The notes beneath the pieces are model-generated. The model was not told the DNA's origin and searched no databases. It worked only from the letters and a program-made list of their open reading frames with translations. The translations under genes were made by a program, and so were the position numbers. From assembly GCA_963975935.1 (NCBI GenBank), contig CAXBIQ010000011.1, forward strand, positions 38,545 through 102,544: DNA of 64,000 bases, given 5' to 3'. This DNA is from Planktosalinus sp963975935. GTDB taxonomy: Bacteria > Bacteroidota > Bacteroidia > Flavobacteriales > Flavobacteriaceae. Shown here one piece after another: positions 7,708-16,237 of this stretch; position 1 is the first letter of the stretch, and every line of letters starts with the position of its first letter.

Positions 7708-9528
7708 TTATCCGTTCATGGATATTAAAAACTCTTCGTTATTACGTGTTTTCTTGATGCGATCGTTGATAAATTCCATCGCTTCAACCGGGTTCATATC
7801 TGCAAGATATTTGCGTAATACCCACATTCTCTGAAGCGTGTTTTCGTCAAGCAACAAGTCATCACGACGTGTGCTGGAAGAAGTAAGGTCTACCGCAGGG
7901 AAGATTCTTCGGTTGGATATTTTTCTATCCAATTGAAGTTCCATATTACCGGTTCCTTTAAATTCTTCAAAAATAACTTCATCCATTTTAGAGCCGGTAT
8001 CGGTAAGTGCCGTGGCAATTATGCTTAAAGATCCACCGTTTTCGATGTTTCTGGCAGCACCAAAGAATCGTTTGGGTTTGTGAAGTGCATTAGCATCCAC
8101 ACCCCCACTCAATATTTTACCGGAAGCCGGTTGCACGGTGTTATATGCCCTGGCGAGACGTGTAATAGAGTCTAATAAAATAACCACATCGTGTCCACAT
8201 TCCACGAGCCTTTTTGCTTTTTCCAGCACAATGTTGGCTACACGCACGTGTTCATGAGCTTCCTTGTCAAAGGTAGAAGCGATCACTTCGCCGTTTACGT
8301 TACGTTGCATATCGGTCACCTCTTCCGGACGCTCGTCTATCAAGAGAATCATTTGATATACTTCCGGATGGTTTGCGGCTATGGCGTTTGCTATATCTTT
8401 TAGCAAAACTGTTTTCCCTGTTTTGGGTTGTGAAACAATCATACCGCGTTGCCCTTTCCCGATGGGAGAAAACAAGTCCATAATGCGTGTTGAAATCGTA
8501 CTTTGTTTATCAGCAAGTATGAATTTTTCTTCTGGAAAAAGAGGTGTTAAATGCTCAAACGAAATCCTGTCCCTTACGACATTGGGGTTTAAGCCGTTTA
8601 TTTTTGTAACCTTAATCAAAGGGAAATATTTTTCTCCTTCTTTAGGAGGTCTCACTTCACCCAGAACGGTATCACCGGTTTTTAAACCAAAGAGGCGTAT
8701 TTGTGACTGGGAAACATAAATATCATCGGGTGAAGACAAATAATTGTAATCGCTTGAACGTAAAAATCCGTAGCCATCCTGCATGATATCAAGCACTCCC
8801 TCACTCTGGATGATGCTGTCAAATTCATAGTCGGGCTCGCGGTAGCGGTTGCGCTTGTCTTTATTTCCCTGAGAGGTATTTTGATTCTGTTGCGACGTAT
8901 GTTTGTTGCCTGACGATCTGGAATCGTTTTGAGACTGCCGTGACTTGTTATCGTTTTTGTCATTACGATTGTCTTGTCTGCTGTCGCTTTGGTTGCCTCT
9001 ATTGTCGTCTTTCTTGTTATCGTCCCTTCTGTTGTCGTTCTTTTTATCAGACGCAGCTTTTGCAGTTTCCGGCTTTTTATCTGCAGCCTGTTTCTCGTTT
9101 CTGTTATCTGCCGGCTGACGGTTTTTTTGAGACGCATCATTTGACCGCTGATTGCTTTGCTCTTTTCGGTCGTCGCGTTTGTCTTTATCTTTATCAGGTT
9201 TAGCCGTTTCTTTACGGGCATCCTGTTCTTTAGAACTACTTGTCTGCTGGCTTTGCGGTTTGTTTTGTTTAGGATGCGGTCGTTGTTCCTTGGCATCCTT
9301 TGAAGGTCTACGGTCTTTTCTATCCTCTTGTTTCGGAGTCTCTTTTTGATCACTTTTGACCTCTTTTACAAGCGGTTCAACTGCTTTGGGATTTGCGGCC
9401 TGGTAATCGAGAATCTGATAAACGAGGTCCAGTTTTTTTAAGGTGCGGTATTTAGGAACACCTAAAGTTTTAGCAATTTCCTGGAGTTCAGGTAGCTTCT
9501 GCTCTTTTAAATCTGAAATTTCAAACAT
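7708..9528 (-). CDS. rho: Transcription termination factor Rho with long disordered insertion
   Basis: Hexameric RNA-dependent ATPase that ends transcripts. The order is: Rho_N helical domain at residues 1-50, a low-complexity Asn/Asp/Lys/Arg/Gln/Ser insertion at about 55-235, the RNA-binding cold-shock-like domain at about 240-310 (DGYGFLRSSDYNYL), then the RecA-like motor. In the motor, Walker A is SQPKTGKT (366-373) and Walker B is DVVILLDS (447-454); the Q/R-loop region (GGVDANALHKPKRFFGAARN) is intact. The length of 606 compares with 419 in E. coli, and the difference is the insertion. Long insertions of this kind are typical of Bacteroidota Rho, and in Bacteroides thetaiotaomicron the insertion has been reported to drive phase separation. 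It is monocistronic with its own terminator and is divergent from the DUF4293 gene. Confidence 0.98.
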   Translation of the reverse strand: MFEISDLKEQKLPELQEIAKTLGVPKYRTLKKLDLVYQILDYQAANPKAVEPLVKEVKSDQKETPKQEDRKDRRPSKDAKEQRPHPKQNKPQSQQTSSSKEQDARKETAKPDKDKDKRDDRKEQSNQRSNDASQKNRQPADNRNEKQAADKKPETAKAASDKKNDNRRDDNKKDDNRGNQSDSRQDNRNDKNDNKSRQSQNDSRSSGNKHTSQQNQNTSQGNKDKRNRYREPDYEFDSIIQSEGVLDIMQDGYGFLRSSDYNYLSSPDDIYVSQSQIRLFGLKTGDTVLGEVRPPKEGEKYFPLIKVTKINGLNPNVVRDRISFEHLTPLFPEEKFILADKQSTISTRIMDLFSPIGKGQRGMIVSQPKTGKTVLLKDIANAIAANHPEVYQMILLIDERPEEVTDMQRNVNGEVIASTFDKEAHEHVRVANIVLEKAKRLVECGHDVVILLDSITRLARAYNTVQPASGKILSGGVDANALHKPKRFFGAARNIENGGSLSIIATALTDTGSKMDEVIFEEFKGTGNMELQLDRKISNRRIFPAVDLTSSSTRRDDLLLDENTLQRMWVLRKYLADMNPVEAMEFINDRIKKTRNNEEFLISMNG

Positions 9529-9697
9529 GAATGGTGATAAATTATAAAATTATAATACTTGTTAAATAAGTTAATGAAGATGGTAATCTTGAAATTATCC
9601 GGAAGATAAACAACCGTTTTTGAGTGGGTTGTGAATTACTGTTGCAATAATACAACAAAAATTTAATTTTTGATAGGAATATTTTTAAAAAGAACAT

Positions 9698-9705
9698 TAT
9701 TTTTG
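9698..9705 (+). promoter_or_regulatory. Probable -7 element for the DUF4293 gene
   Basis: TATTTTTG matches TAnnTTTG and ends 19 bases before the ATG at 9725. A TTG at 9670-9672 is a weak -33 candidate (spacing 25). Confidence 0.5.
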
Positions 9706-9724
9706 CAATGTTAAAGAGCAAGAA

Positions 9725-10135
9725 ATGATTCAACGCATTCAAACAATATATATGCTGATTGTGGGCCTTATAATGGTTTCACTCTTTGTTTGGTTTCCCG
9801 AAATCAAAAACGATTCGGGCGAATATCTCTTTACCCGTGATGAGCCGTTGTTTTTTGCTTTGATTTTTATTTCAATTGCACTGGCCATAATTGCCATATT
9901 ATCATATAAAAAAAGAAAAAACCAGTTTGTTTTAAATCGTTTAAACATACTGTGTAACCTTATTTTACTAGGAGTTTTCGTATATCAGTCGCTAAGGGTA
10001 TCCGGAGAAACTTTGGTTTCTGAGAAGGGTATTGGGATGTTTCTTCCTGTACTTTCTATCGTTTTTTTAGTAATGGCCAACAGGGCCATTCAAAAGGACG
10101 AAAGTCTCGTAAAATCTGTTGACAGATTGCGATAA
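9725..10135 (+). CDS. DUF4293 family four-helix membrane protein
   Basis: 136 residues with four hydrophobic segments (roughly 7-25, 45-63, 75-93 and 105-120) separated by short charged loops, and a positively charged segment (KKRKNQ) near residue 65. This matches the Bacteroidota-specific DUF4293 family, whose members are commonly encoded divergently from rho, as here. The biochemical role is unknown. An intrinsic terminator follows 30 bases after the stop, so the gene is transcribed alone. Confidence 0.85.
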   Translation: MIQRIQTIYMLIVGLIMVSLFVWFPEIKNDSGEYLFTRDEPLFFALIFISIALAIIAILSYKKRKNQFVLNRLNILCNLILLGVFVYQSLRVSGETLVSEKGIGMFLPVLSIVFLVMANRAIQKDESLVKSVDRLR

Positions 10136-10164
10136 ACCTTGAATCTTAGTAGTATTAGTGTGAA

Positions 10165-10190
10165 AACCCGGAGTCTGCCAACTCCGGGTT
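10165..10190 (+). terminator. Intrinsic terminator after the DUF4293 gene
   Basis: The perfect 10-bp stem AACCCGGAGT/ACTCCGGGTT (10165-10174 with 10181-10190) with a 6-nt loop is followed by a run of Ts. Confidence 0.92.
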
Positions 10191-10237
10191 TTTTTATATT
10201 ATTTATACCATTTCATTATTACATCAAGGAGTTTCCT

Positions 10238-10855
10238 TTAAGGAACCGCATATTTAGTGTCATTAAAATACTTCATAATATCTTCATACAAATAAGCCAT
10301 CAGCGCTTCCTGTCCTACCAACTCGGTAAACCGTAATTGAAACTGAAGAAGGATTGCTTCAATATCCTCCATCTGGTGTATCCCGGGTTCAAAATAATAA
10401 TCCAGTATTTTTATAATTGTTTTTTCACTGATTACTTCCTGCATTGCATAAACCCGAGTTAACTTTTGTGTGGTTTCAAAATCAAATTCTGAAATAATGC
10501 CGGTGGTTTTGGCAGACTCCCATGCAGTACTGGTCAAAACGTCATCAATCAAAGACCTGTTTTCAGTTATGAGACCAATATTAAAGAATTTGTTTTTTTT
10601 AATTTCGCCTATTAGGCTGTCATTTTCCCCTTCAATGAGTTGTGTAAGTTTCTCGCTTATTTGTGTATGCCTTTCTTTCCAGTCCTTTAGTACCCTTTCA
10701 TTTCTGTATAACTCTTTTGCTATACTTTCCATGGCTATTTCCTTTTTTCTCCAGGTTTGATAATTGTCATAAAGCTTGTTAATAAATAAGGCAAACAATA
10801 CACTAAAAACAATAAGTAAGCCATCTGCAAGATGTTTTTTGATCTTTTTTTTCAT
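10238..10855 (-). CDS. Membrane-anchored protein of unknown function
   Basis: 205 residues: a very basic N-terminus (MKKKIKKHLADG), one transmembrane helix at about 12-30 (LLIVFSVLFALFINKLY), then a soluble, mostly alpha-helical and charged part with coiled-coil-like stretches. The layout (one N-terminal helix, then a section like REIAMESIAKELYRNERVLKDW) resembles small Flavobacteria-specific families such as DUF6090, but I cannot confirm membership. The soluble part should face the periplasm if the positive-inside rule holds. It is a single gene with no co-directional partner closer than 120 bases. Confidence 0.65.
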   Translation of the reverse strand: MKKKIKKHLADGLLIVFSVLFALFINKLYDNYQTWRKKEIAMESIAKELYRNERVLKDWKERHTQISEKLTQLIEGENDSLIGEIKKNKFFNIGLITENRSLIDDVLTSTAWESAKTTGIISEFDFETTQKLTRVYAMQEVISEKTIIKILDYYFEPGIHQMEDIEAILLQFQLRFTELVGQEALMAYLYEDIMKYFNDTKYAVP

Positions 10856-10979
10856 AAGGTTGGTCTTTTAGGAATACTCTTCAAATATACCAAATCTGGA
10901 TGACCTAATGAATACTACATCAACACCTTAGCCTTAGCCGCCTATAAATCATTGCAAAATTTTGTAACCACATTGATAT

Positions 10980-11471
10980 TTATCGTGGAGACTCTACAAC
11001 TTCCAGATCCCTTACCTTTCCGGCTTCAACCACAAAACGCAACATCGTGCGCACTTTATGAAACCCATGCTTACCGGCCGCACCGGGGTTCATAAACAGG
11101 AACCCGTTTTTTGTATCGTGCATGACTTTTAAAATATGGGAATGCCCGCAAATAAAAAGCTTGGGTGGGTTTTGTTTGATTTCCTCCCTGATATCCTGAT
11201 TGTACCTTCCGGGGGAACCTCCAATGTGGGTCATCCATACATCCACACCTTCACAAACAAAACGTTGGTGGAGGGGAAACTCGCCCCTTATCTTAGTATC
11301 ATCAATGTTTCCATAGACGGCACGCAGGGGTTTTAATTTTTGAATGGCATCAGTCACCGCCAGTGTTCCGATATCACCGGCATGCCATACTTCATCTGCC
11401 TGTTTCACATATTTTAAAATGGTCTCGTCAATATGACTGTGGGTGTCTGAAAGTAAAAGTATTTTTTTCAC
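10980..11471 (-). CDS. YfcE/MJ0936-type metallophosphoesterase
   Basis: 163-residue single-domain calcineurin-like phosphodiesterase. All metal-binding motifs are visible in order: SDTHSH (D8 and H10), HAGDI, YGNID, a histidine in MTHIGG, and CGHSHI. Family members hydrolyse phosphodiesters, in some cases cyclic nucleotides, with Mn2+ or similar metals; the physiological substrate is unknown. The start codon is GTG at 11471 (GTG AAA AAA ATA, giving MKKILLLSDTH), and no ATG fits better. It is divergent from truA, and the two 5' ends are 77 bases apart. Confidence 0.93.
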   Translation of the reverse strand: MKKILLLSDTHSHIDETILKYVKQADEVWHAGDIGTLAVTDAIQKLKPLRAVYGNIDDTKIRGEFPLHQRFVCEGVDVWMTHIGGSPGRYNQDIREEIKQNPPKLFICGHSHILKVMHDTKNGFLFMNPGAAGKHGFHKVRTMLRFVVEAGKVRDLEVVESPR

Positions 11472-11516
11472 GTTTATTTATGAAAGGGTTATGGACAAAC
11501 CAAATTCAGGTTTGTG

Positions 11517-11524
11517 TATCTTTG
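11517..11524 (+). promoter_or_regulatory. Probable -7 element for truA
   Basis: TATCTTTG is a full match to TAnnTTTG and ends 24 bases before the proposed TTG start of truA. That spacing excludes the longer frame beginning upstream of the promoter. No clear -33 TTG is present at the usual distance. Confidence 0.6.
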
Positions 11525-11548
11525 TCTCACACAAAAATAGAAGATTCT

Positions 11549-12292
11549 TTGCGATATTTCATCGAAATAGCTTTTAACGGAAAAAACTATCACGGCTGGC
11601 AAATCCAGCCTGATGCTTCCTCGGTACAGCAAACGCTTGAAAAGGCACTCAGCACCATTTTACGTAAAGACATAACCGTGATAGGGGCCGGTCGCACTGA
11701 TGCCGGTGTTCATGCAAGACAGATATTTGCGCATTTTGATTTTGCGGAAGCCATCCCAAAAAACGAATTCCTTTTTAAACTGAATTCATTACTTCCCAAA
11801 GACATTGCCATAAGGAATATACTTCAGGTAAAGGAAGATGCTCATGCACGCTTCGATGCGATAAGCAGAACCTATGAATATCACATCAACCTTGAGAAAG
11901 ACCCTTTTGCTGCTGCATTCAGCCACCATTTACATCACATACCCGATGTGGAAAAAATGAATACAGCGGCAGAAATCTTATATACCTATAATGATTTCCA
12001 ATGCTTTTCCAAATCAAAAACCGATGTAAAAACCTATTTTTGTTCTATTGCTTTTGCTGAATGGAAGCATGAAGGTCAACGGCTGGTATTCACTATTACA
12101 GCCGACCGCTTTTTGCGTAATATGGTCAGGGCCATTGTGGGAACCCTTCTGGAAATTGGATTTGGAAAACTCAAACCGGAAGAGTTGCACACGGTCATTC
12201 AAAGTAAAAACCGAAGCCAGGCAGGTGCCTCAGTACCGGCAAAAGGATTGTATTTAACAAAAGTGGTTTACCCCAAAGATATCTATATATAA
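11549..12292 (+). CDS. truA: tRNA pseudouridine(38-40) synthase
   Basis: Isomerises uridines 38-40 in tRNA anticodon stems. 247 residues starting (M)RYFIEIAFNGKNYHGWQIQ. The catalytic aspartate lies in GAGRTDAGVHA (D52), and the C-terminal segment FLRNMVRAIVGTLLEIG is typical. The frame runs open further upstream (to about 11363), but that part overlaps the divergent gene's start and the promoter and does not resemble TruA. The family begins exactly at this TTG codon, so I set a TTG start. One base separates its stop from the next ATG, so truA and the ABC exporter form an operon. Confidence 0.95.
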   Translation: MRYFIEIAFNGKNYHGWQIQPDASSVQQTLEKALSTILRKDITVIGAGRTDAGVHARQIFAHFDFAEAIPKNEFLFKLNSLLPKDIAIRNILQVKEDAHARFDAISRTYEYHINLEKDPFAAAFSHHLHHIPDVEKMNTAAEILYTYNDFQCFSKSKTDVKTYFCSIAFAEWKHEGQRLVFTITADRFLRNMVRAIVGTLLEIGFGKLKPEELHTVIQSKNRSQAGASVPAKGLYLTKVVYPKDIYI

Positions 12293-12293
12293 T

Positions 12294-14060
12294 ATGGCAG
12301 CAGCAACCGGACATGCTTTTGACTTTAAATTATTCAAGCGACTGCTTCAATATACTAACCCATACCGTCTTGTATTTTGGGGGGTTGCATTAGCCGCAAT
12401 ATTTATGTCCGGGCTGGGTGTTTTACGCCCATACATTTTACAGCTCACCATTGACAATTCCATCACGCCAAAAGACGGTGAGAGCCTGGTCTATTACATA
12501 AGTCTGATGGCGGGGGTTTTGTTTCTTGAAGTCTTATTTCAGTTTGCTTTTATTTATTTTTCAAACTTTTTAGGCTTTAGTGTCATTCGAGACATTAGAA
12601 TCAAACTCTTTGACAAGATTCTCAACTTCAAGATGAAGTATTTTGATAAAAGTTCGGTAGGGCGTCTCACCACCCGGGCAGTCAATGATATGGAAACCAT
12701 TGCGAGTATCTTTAGTGAGGGACTCTTCATGATTGCCAGTGACCTGCTCAAAATGCTGGTCATCCTCCTCATTATGCTTTTCACCAGCTGGGAACTCACC
12801 CTGATTGTCTTTGCTATTTTTCCGCTGATTTTGTATGCTACACGCCTCTTTCAGAAAGCAATGAAAATCGCTTTTGAAGAAGTGCGCAATCAGGTGGCAA
12901 ACCTCAATTCATTTGTACAGGAGCGCATTACCGGGATGAAAATCGTTCAGATCTTTACCCGTGAAAAAACCGAATACAAAAATTTCAAAGAGATTAACGA
13001 CAAGCATAAAATGGCCTGGATGAAGACCGTGTGGTACAACTCCATTTTCTTTGCCGTTGTTGAGATGCTCTCCTCTGTTACCATAGGTGTTGTTGTATGG
13101 TATGGCGGTTTGCAGGTGCTTGCAGGAGAAGGTATGACCCTGGGGATTATCGTAATGTTTATTGAACTTGTGCAGATGCTCTTTCGCCCCTTGCGACAAA
13201 TCGCTGACAAGTTTAATACATTGCAAATGGGCATGGTCGCTGCCAACCGTGTTTTTACAATATTGGATACTGACGCCACTATTGAAAATAAAGGCACACA
13301 AAGTCTCGAAGACATCAAAGGGCATATTCAGTTTAAAGACGTGTACTTTAGTTATGACGATACAGAAATGGTCATCAAAGGAATTTCCTTTGAAGTACAA
13401 CCCAATCAAACGGTTGCTATTGTGGGAGCTACCGGTGCCGGTAAGTCAACGATCATCAATCTCCTTTCCCGTTTTTACGAAATAAAAAGCGGTGATATTC
13501 TTGTGGACGAAAAAAATATAAAAGATATACCGCTTAATAAACTTCGCAAGGGCATTGGGGTTGTGCTTCAGGACGTCTTCTTGTTTGCAGACACTATTAT
13601 GAACAACATCACGCTGAACAATCCTGAAATAACCGAGGAAGAAGTTATACAGGCCGCTAAAGACATCGGCGTACATCAGTTTATTTCCACCCTGCCAGAC
13701 GGGTATCATTACAATGTTAAGGAACGCGGGAGTATGCTCTCGTCCGGACAGCGTCAGCTCATTGCTTTTCTCAGGGCTTATGTGAGTAACCCGGGCATAC
13801 TGGTACTCGATGAAGCGACTTCCTCAGTAGATTCTTACTCAGAACAACTCATTCAAAACGCCACAGCAAAAATCACTCAGGGACGCACCTCTATCGTAAT
13901 TGCACACAGGCTGGCCACTATTAAAAAAGCAGATGTCATCATCGTTATGGAAGCCGGTAAAATTGTAGAAATGGGCAATCATAAGGAACTACTCAAAATA
14001 GAAAACGGTCATTATCGCAATCTTTATGAAGTGCAGTTTGTACAGGAAGAAATTCTCTAA
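12294..14060 (+). CDS. ABC exporter half-transporter (MsbA/multidrug type)
   Basis: 588 residues with transmembrane and ATPase domains fused. Six membrane helices occupy about residues 20-310 (the ABC exporter fold, including the intracellular-loop motif KMKYFDKSSVGRLTTR). The nucleotide-binding domain has Walker A GATGAGKS (about 385), Q-loop VVLQDVFLF, signature LSSGQRQL (the usual second Gly is Ser) and Walker B ILVLDEATSSVD, with the H-loop in IVIAHRLAT. It works as a homodimer, or as a heterodimer with an unlinked partner, and exports lipids or drugs; the substrate cannot be read from sequence. It is encoded directly after truA with a 1-base gap, an arrangement that looks like transcriptional convenience rather than shared function. 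Confidence 0.95.
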   Translation: MAAATGHAFDFKLFKRLLQYTNPYRLVFWGVALAAIFMSGLGVLRPYILQLTIDNSITPKDGESLVYYISLMAGVLFLEVLFQFAFIYFSNFLGFSVIRDIRIKLFDKILNFKMKYFDKSSVGRLTTRAVNDMETIASIFSEGLFMIASDLLKMLVILLIMLFTSWELTLIVFAIFPLILYATRLFQKAMKIAFEEVRNQVANLNSFVQERITGMKIVQIFTREKTEYKNFKEINDKHKMAWMKTVWYNSIFFAVVEMLSSVTIGVVVWYGGLQVLAGEGMTLGIIVMFIELVQMLFRPLRQIADKFNTLQMGMVAANRVFTILDTDATIENKGTQSLEDIKGHIQFKDVYFSYDDTEMVIKGISFEVQPNQTVAIVGATGAGKSTIINLLSRFYEIKSGDILVDEKNIKDIPLNKLRKGIGVVLQDVFLFADTIMNNITLNNPEITEEEVIQAAKDIGVHQFISTLPDGYHYNVKERGSMLSSGQRQLIAFLRAYVSNPGILVLDEATSSVDSYSEQLIQNATAKITQGRTSIVIAHRLATIKKADVIIVMEAGKIVEMGNHKELLKIENGHYRNLYEVQFVQEEIL

Positions 14061-14134
14061 GCTTCCATCTCATAATTACACATAGATTTTTTCGTTTAAG
14101 CATCTAACCTCTTCTGTGTTTTAAAAAAAATATC

Positions 14135-14142
14135 TATCTTTA
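14135..14142 (+). promoter_or_regulatory. Possible -7 element for the LysM gene
   Basis: TATCTTTA matches seven of the eight TAnnTTTG positions' constraints and ends 24 bases before the ATG at 14167, the same distance as for truA. It is weak on its own because the surroundings are AT-rich. Confidence 0.4.
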
Positions 14143-14166
14143 AGAACGAACTTTAAAAAAAATACG

Positions 14167-14544
14167 ATGAGTAAAGCAAAGTACCAAAGTGTTCTGGACC
14201 TGGGTGAGAAACTTAATGTTCAGGATGGCGATGTGAAAGAAGAAAATGGAATTTTACACATTTCCGGTAATACCAAAACGCAACACGAAAAGAATTTACT
14301 ATGGGATGAAATCAAACGCATTGGTGGAGAGCAACCTTCAGATATCAAGGCTGATATTAAAGTGACAGATAATTCGGTTTTTGCTTACCACACTGTCCAA
14401 AGCGGGGATTCCCTTTCCAAAATTTCCAAGTATTATTACGGAGACCCCAATAAATACAATTCCATTTTTCAGGCGAATACCGATCAACTCAAAAATCCGG
14501 ATCTCATACATCCCGGGCAGGTTTTAAAAATCCCGAATTCTTAA
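14167..14544 (+). CDS. BON-LysM domain protein (Kbp/YgaU-like)
   Basis: 125 residues without a signal peptide. A BON-like domain (about 10-70, with NGILHISGNTKTQHEKNLLW) is followed by a C-terminal LysM domain (about 73-123: YHTVQSGDSLSKISKYYYGD, then ANTDQLKNPDLIHPGQVLKIP). The same architecture is found in E. coli Kbp (YgaU), a cytoplasmic K+-binding protein. The absence of a signal sequence favours that role over peptidoglycan binding, but the assignment is by architecture only. It is a single gene with its own promoter and terminator. Confidence 0.9.
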   Translation: MSKAKYQSVLDLGEKLNVQDGDVKEENGILHISGNTKTQHEKNLLWDEIKRIGGEQPSDIKADIKVTDNSVFAYHTVQSGDSLSKISKYYYGDPNKYNSIFQANTDQLKNPDLIHPGQVLKIPNS

Positions 14545-14564
14545 AATTCACATTCTTATTTTTT

Positions 14565-14594
14565 AAAAAAGCGTTCATTACAGGGCGCTTTTTT
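14565..14594 (+). terminator. Intrinsic terminator after the LysM gene
   Basis: The stem AAAAAAGCG/CGCTTTTTT (14565-14573 with 14586-14594) around a 12-nt loop has its T-run inside and after the stem, 20 bases past the stop codon. Confidence 0.75.
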
Positions 14595-14658
14595 TATTAT
14601 TTCTTTAGCATAAAAAACAAAGAAATACCCTTAATTTTAATGATCAAAAAAATTGACA

Positions 14659-15657
14659 ATGTCTGCAATCAAAAAAGTAAAACAACTGGGTTTTCAGTGG
14701 GAAACCCAGGATCCATTTCTATTCTGCGCATATCACAAAGACCATTTCCCTGCCGGTAATGAGCATTTGGGTCCCGATCCTTCCTTTCTCAAAGGGCGTA
14801 ACATTGGGCAGGATTTTACCATCAAAGACGGCTGGCGCATGTATCACGGTCAAAAAGTCCCCGGTTTCCCTGCACATCCTCACAGTGGTTTTGAGACCGT
14901 GACCCTTGTGGAAGAAGGTTTCGCTGATCACAGTGATTCCCTGGGAGCTGCCGGACGTTTTGGAAACGGTGACGTTCAATGGATGACTGCGGGAAAAGGC
15001 GTGATGCACTGCGAAATGTTTCCGTTGCTTAATCAGGATAAGGAAAACCCTTTTTTATTGTTTCAGTTGTGGCTCAATTTGCCCAAGAAAAGCAAAGGGG
15101 TAGATCCCTATTTCAGAATGCTCTGGAATGAGGAGATTCCTGTCGTCAAGGAAAATGGCATTTCCCTCAAACTTGTTGCCGGGAACTACAAAGGCACACA
15201 AGCCCCTGCCCCTACTCCAAATTCGTGGGCGGCAGATCCTGAAAACGAAATAGCCATCTGGACCCTCAAGATGGACCCCGGGGTGGTATGGGAGATTCCC
15301 ACCGCTACTGAAGGAACAAACAGAAGCTTATATTTTTATAAAGGCAACGAGATAGAAACCGAAGGCTTTACGATTCCACAAGAGCATTCCCTTGATCTTA
15401 TCCCTACTGAAAAAATCACCATTACCAACGGCGATGCCCCGGCAGAACTTTTGTTGTTGCAAGGTAAACCCATTGGTGAACCCGTGGTACAACAGGGGCC
15501 TTTTGTTGCAAATTCGCATCAGGGCATACAGGAAGCCATCAGGCAGTATAAGAAGGACCAGTTTGGCGGTTGGCCGTGGGAAAGTTATGAACATGTTCAT
15601 GATCCCTTAAAACGGCGCTTTGCCATTCACGCTGACGGGCGTGAGGAAGTGAAGTAA
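14659..15657 (+). CDS. Pirin family protein
   Basis: Cupin-fold protein of 332 residues with an iron-binding N-terminal cupin. The HPHSGFETVT segment supplies two His ligands, and the GVMHCEM region provides the further His and Glu. Bacterial pirins include quercetin dioxygenase-like enzymes and redox-linked regulators of metabolism; sequence alone does not choose. The ATG at 14659 (MSAIKKVKQLGFQW) is preferred over a TTG two codons upstream. At 332 residues the protein is longer than typical 230-290-residue pirins because of an extended C-terminal part (for example FGGWPWESYEHVHDPLKRRF). It lies upstream of the MsrB pair with a 91-base gap. Confidence 0.92.
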   Translation: MSAIKKVKQLGFQWETQDPFLFCAYHKDHFPAGNEHLGPDPSFLKGRNIGQDFTIKDGWRMYHGQKVPGFPAHPHSGFETVTLVEEGFADHSDSLGAAGRFGNGDVQWMTAGKGVMHCEMFPLLNQDKENPFLLFQLWLNLPKKSKGVDPYFRMLWNEEIPVVKENGISLKLVAGNYKGTQAPAPTPNSWAADPENEIAIWTLKMDPGVVWEIPTATEGTNRSLYFYKGNEIETEGFTIPQEHSLDLIPTEKITITNGDAPAELLLLQGKPIGEPVVQQGPFVANSHQGIQEAIRQYKKDQFGGWPWESYEHVHDPLKRRFAIHADGREEVK

Positions 15658-15748
15658 TATTTTACGTCGATGGAAAAAAATCCCCGGTAATATACTATAA
15701 GAACCATCAGATATTTTAATTCGTATCTGTATACAAAAAAAAACTATT

Positions 15749-16237
15749 ATGATACATAAAATCACCCTTTGCCTTTTAGCCTGCTGTTTTGTGAGCTGCA
15801 ACTCCAAAGCACAGAAAGAAACAAAAGAAAAGAATGGCTATGCCGTTGAAAAAACAGAAGCCCAATGGAAAGCTGAACTTAGCGAGCTAGAATATTATGT
15901 GCTGCGGGAAGCCGGTACTGAACGTGCTTTTACAAGTCCGCTGGACAAAATCTATGAACCGGGTGACTATCATTGCAAGGCCTGTGGCGTGAAGCTCTAT
16001 GAATCAGAACATAAATTTGATTCGGGTACCGGATGGCCCTCTTTTGACCGTGGCGTGGATAAAAACCTGGAGTATGATGTTGACTATAAGGTGGGGTATG
16101 CCCGCACGGAATTAAAATGTGCCAACTGCGGAAGCCATCTGGGACATATGTTTGATGACGGCCCCCAGGACACTACCGGAAAACGACACTGCATCAACGG
16201 TGTGGCGCTTGAATTTAAACCTAGCAAAAATGACTGA
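15749..16237 (+). CDS. msrB: Peptide-methionine (R)-S-oxide reductase, lipoprotein form
   Basis: Reduces the R-epimer of methionine sulfoxide in proteins. The 162 residues begin with a lipoprotein signal (LLACCFVSC, with Cys as the lipidation site near residue 16), so this copy is exported and membrane-attached. The MsrB domain (about 33-157) has both zinc-binding CxxC pairs (CKAC and CANC), the GWPSFD motif, and the catalytic Cys in RHCINGVAL (C148). The last 8 bases overlap the start of the second msrB, so the pair is translationally coupled and gives one envelope and one cytoplasmic enzyme. Confidence 0.95.
   Translation: MIHKITLCLLACCFVSCNSKAQKETKEKNGYAVEKTEAQWKAELSELEYYVLREAGTERAFTSPLDKIYEPGDYHCKACGVKLYESEHKFDSGTGWPSFDRGVDKNLEYDVDYKVGYARTELKCANCGSHLGHMFDDGPQDTTGKRHCINGVALEFKPSKND

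Noticed and set aside
8682..9353. 223-codon frame within rho
   Set aside because: It lies in another frame of the low-complexity Rho insertion; the rho frame has clear domains on both sides.
11363..11548. N-terminal extension of truA
   Set aside because: It overlaps the divergent phosphodiesterase start and the truA promoter and has no TruA similarity.
12294..14060. Calling the ABC exporter MsbA itself
   Set aside because: It shares the half-transporter architecture, but no lipid A gene is adjacent and the family has many drug exporters, so only the type is stated.
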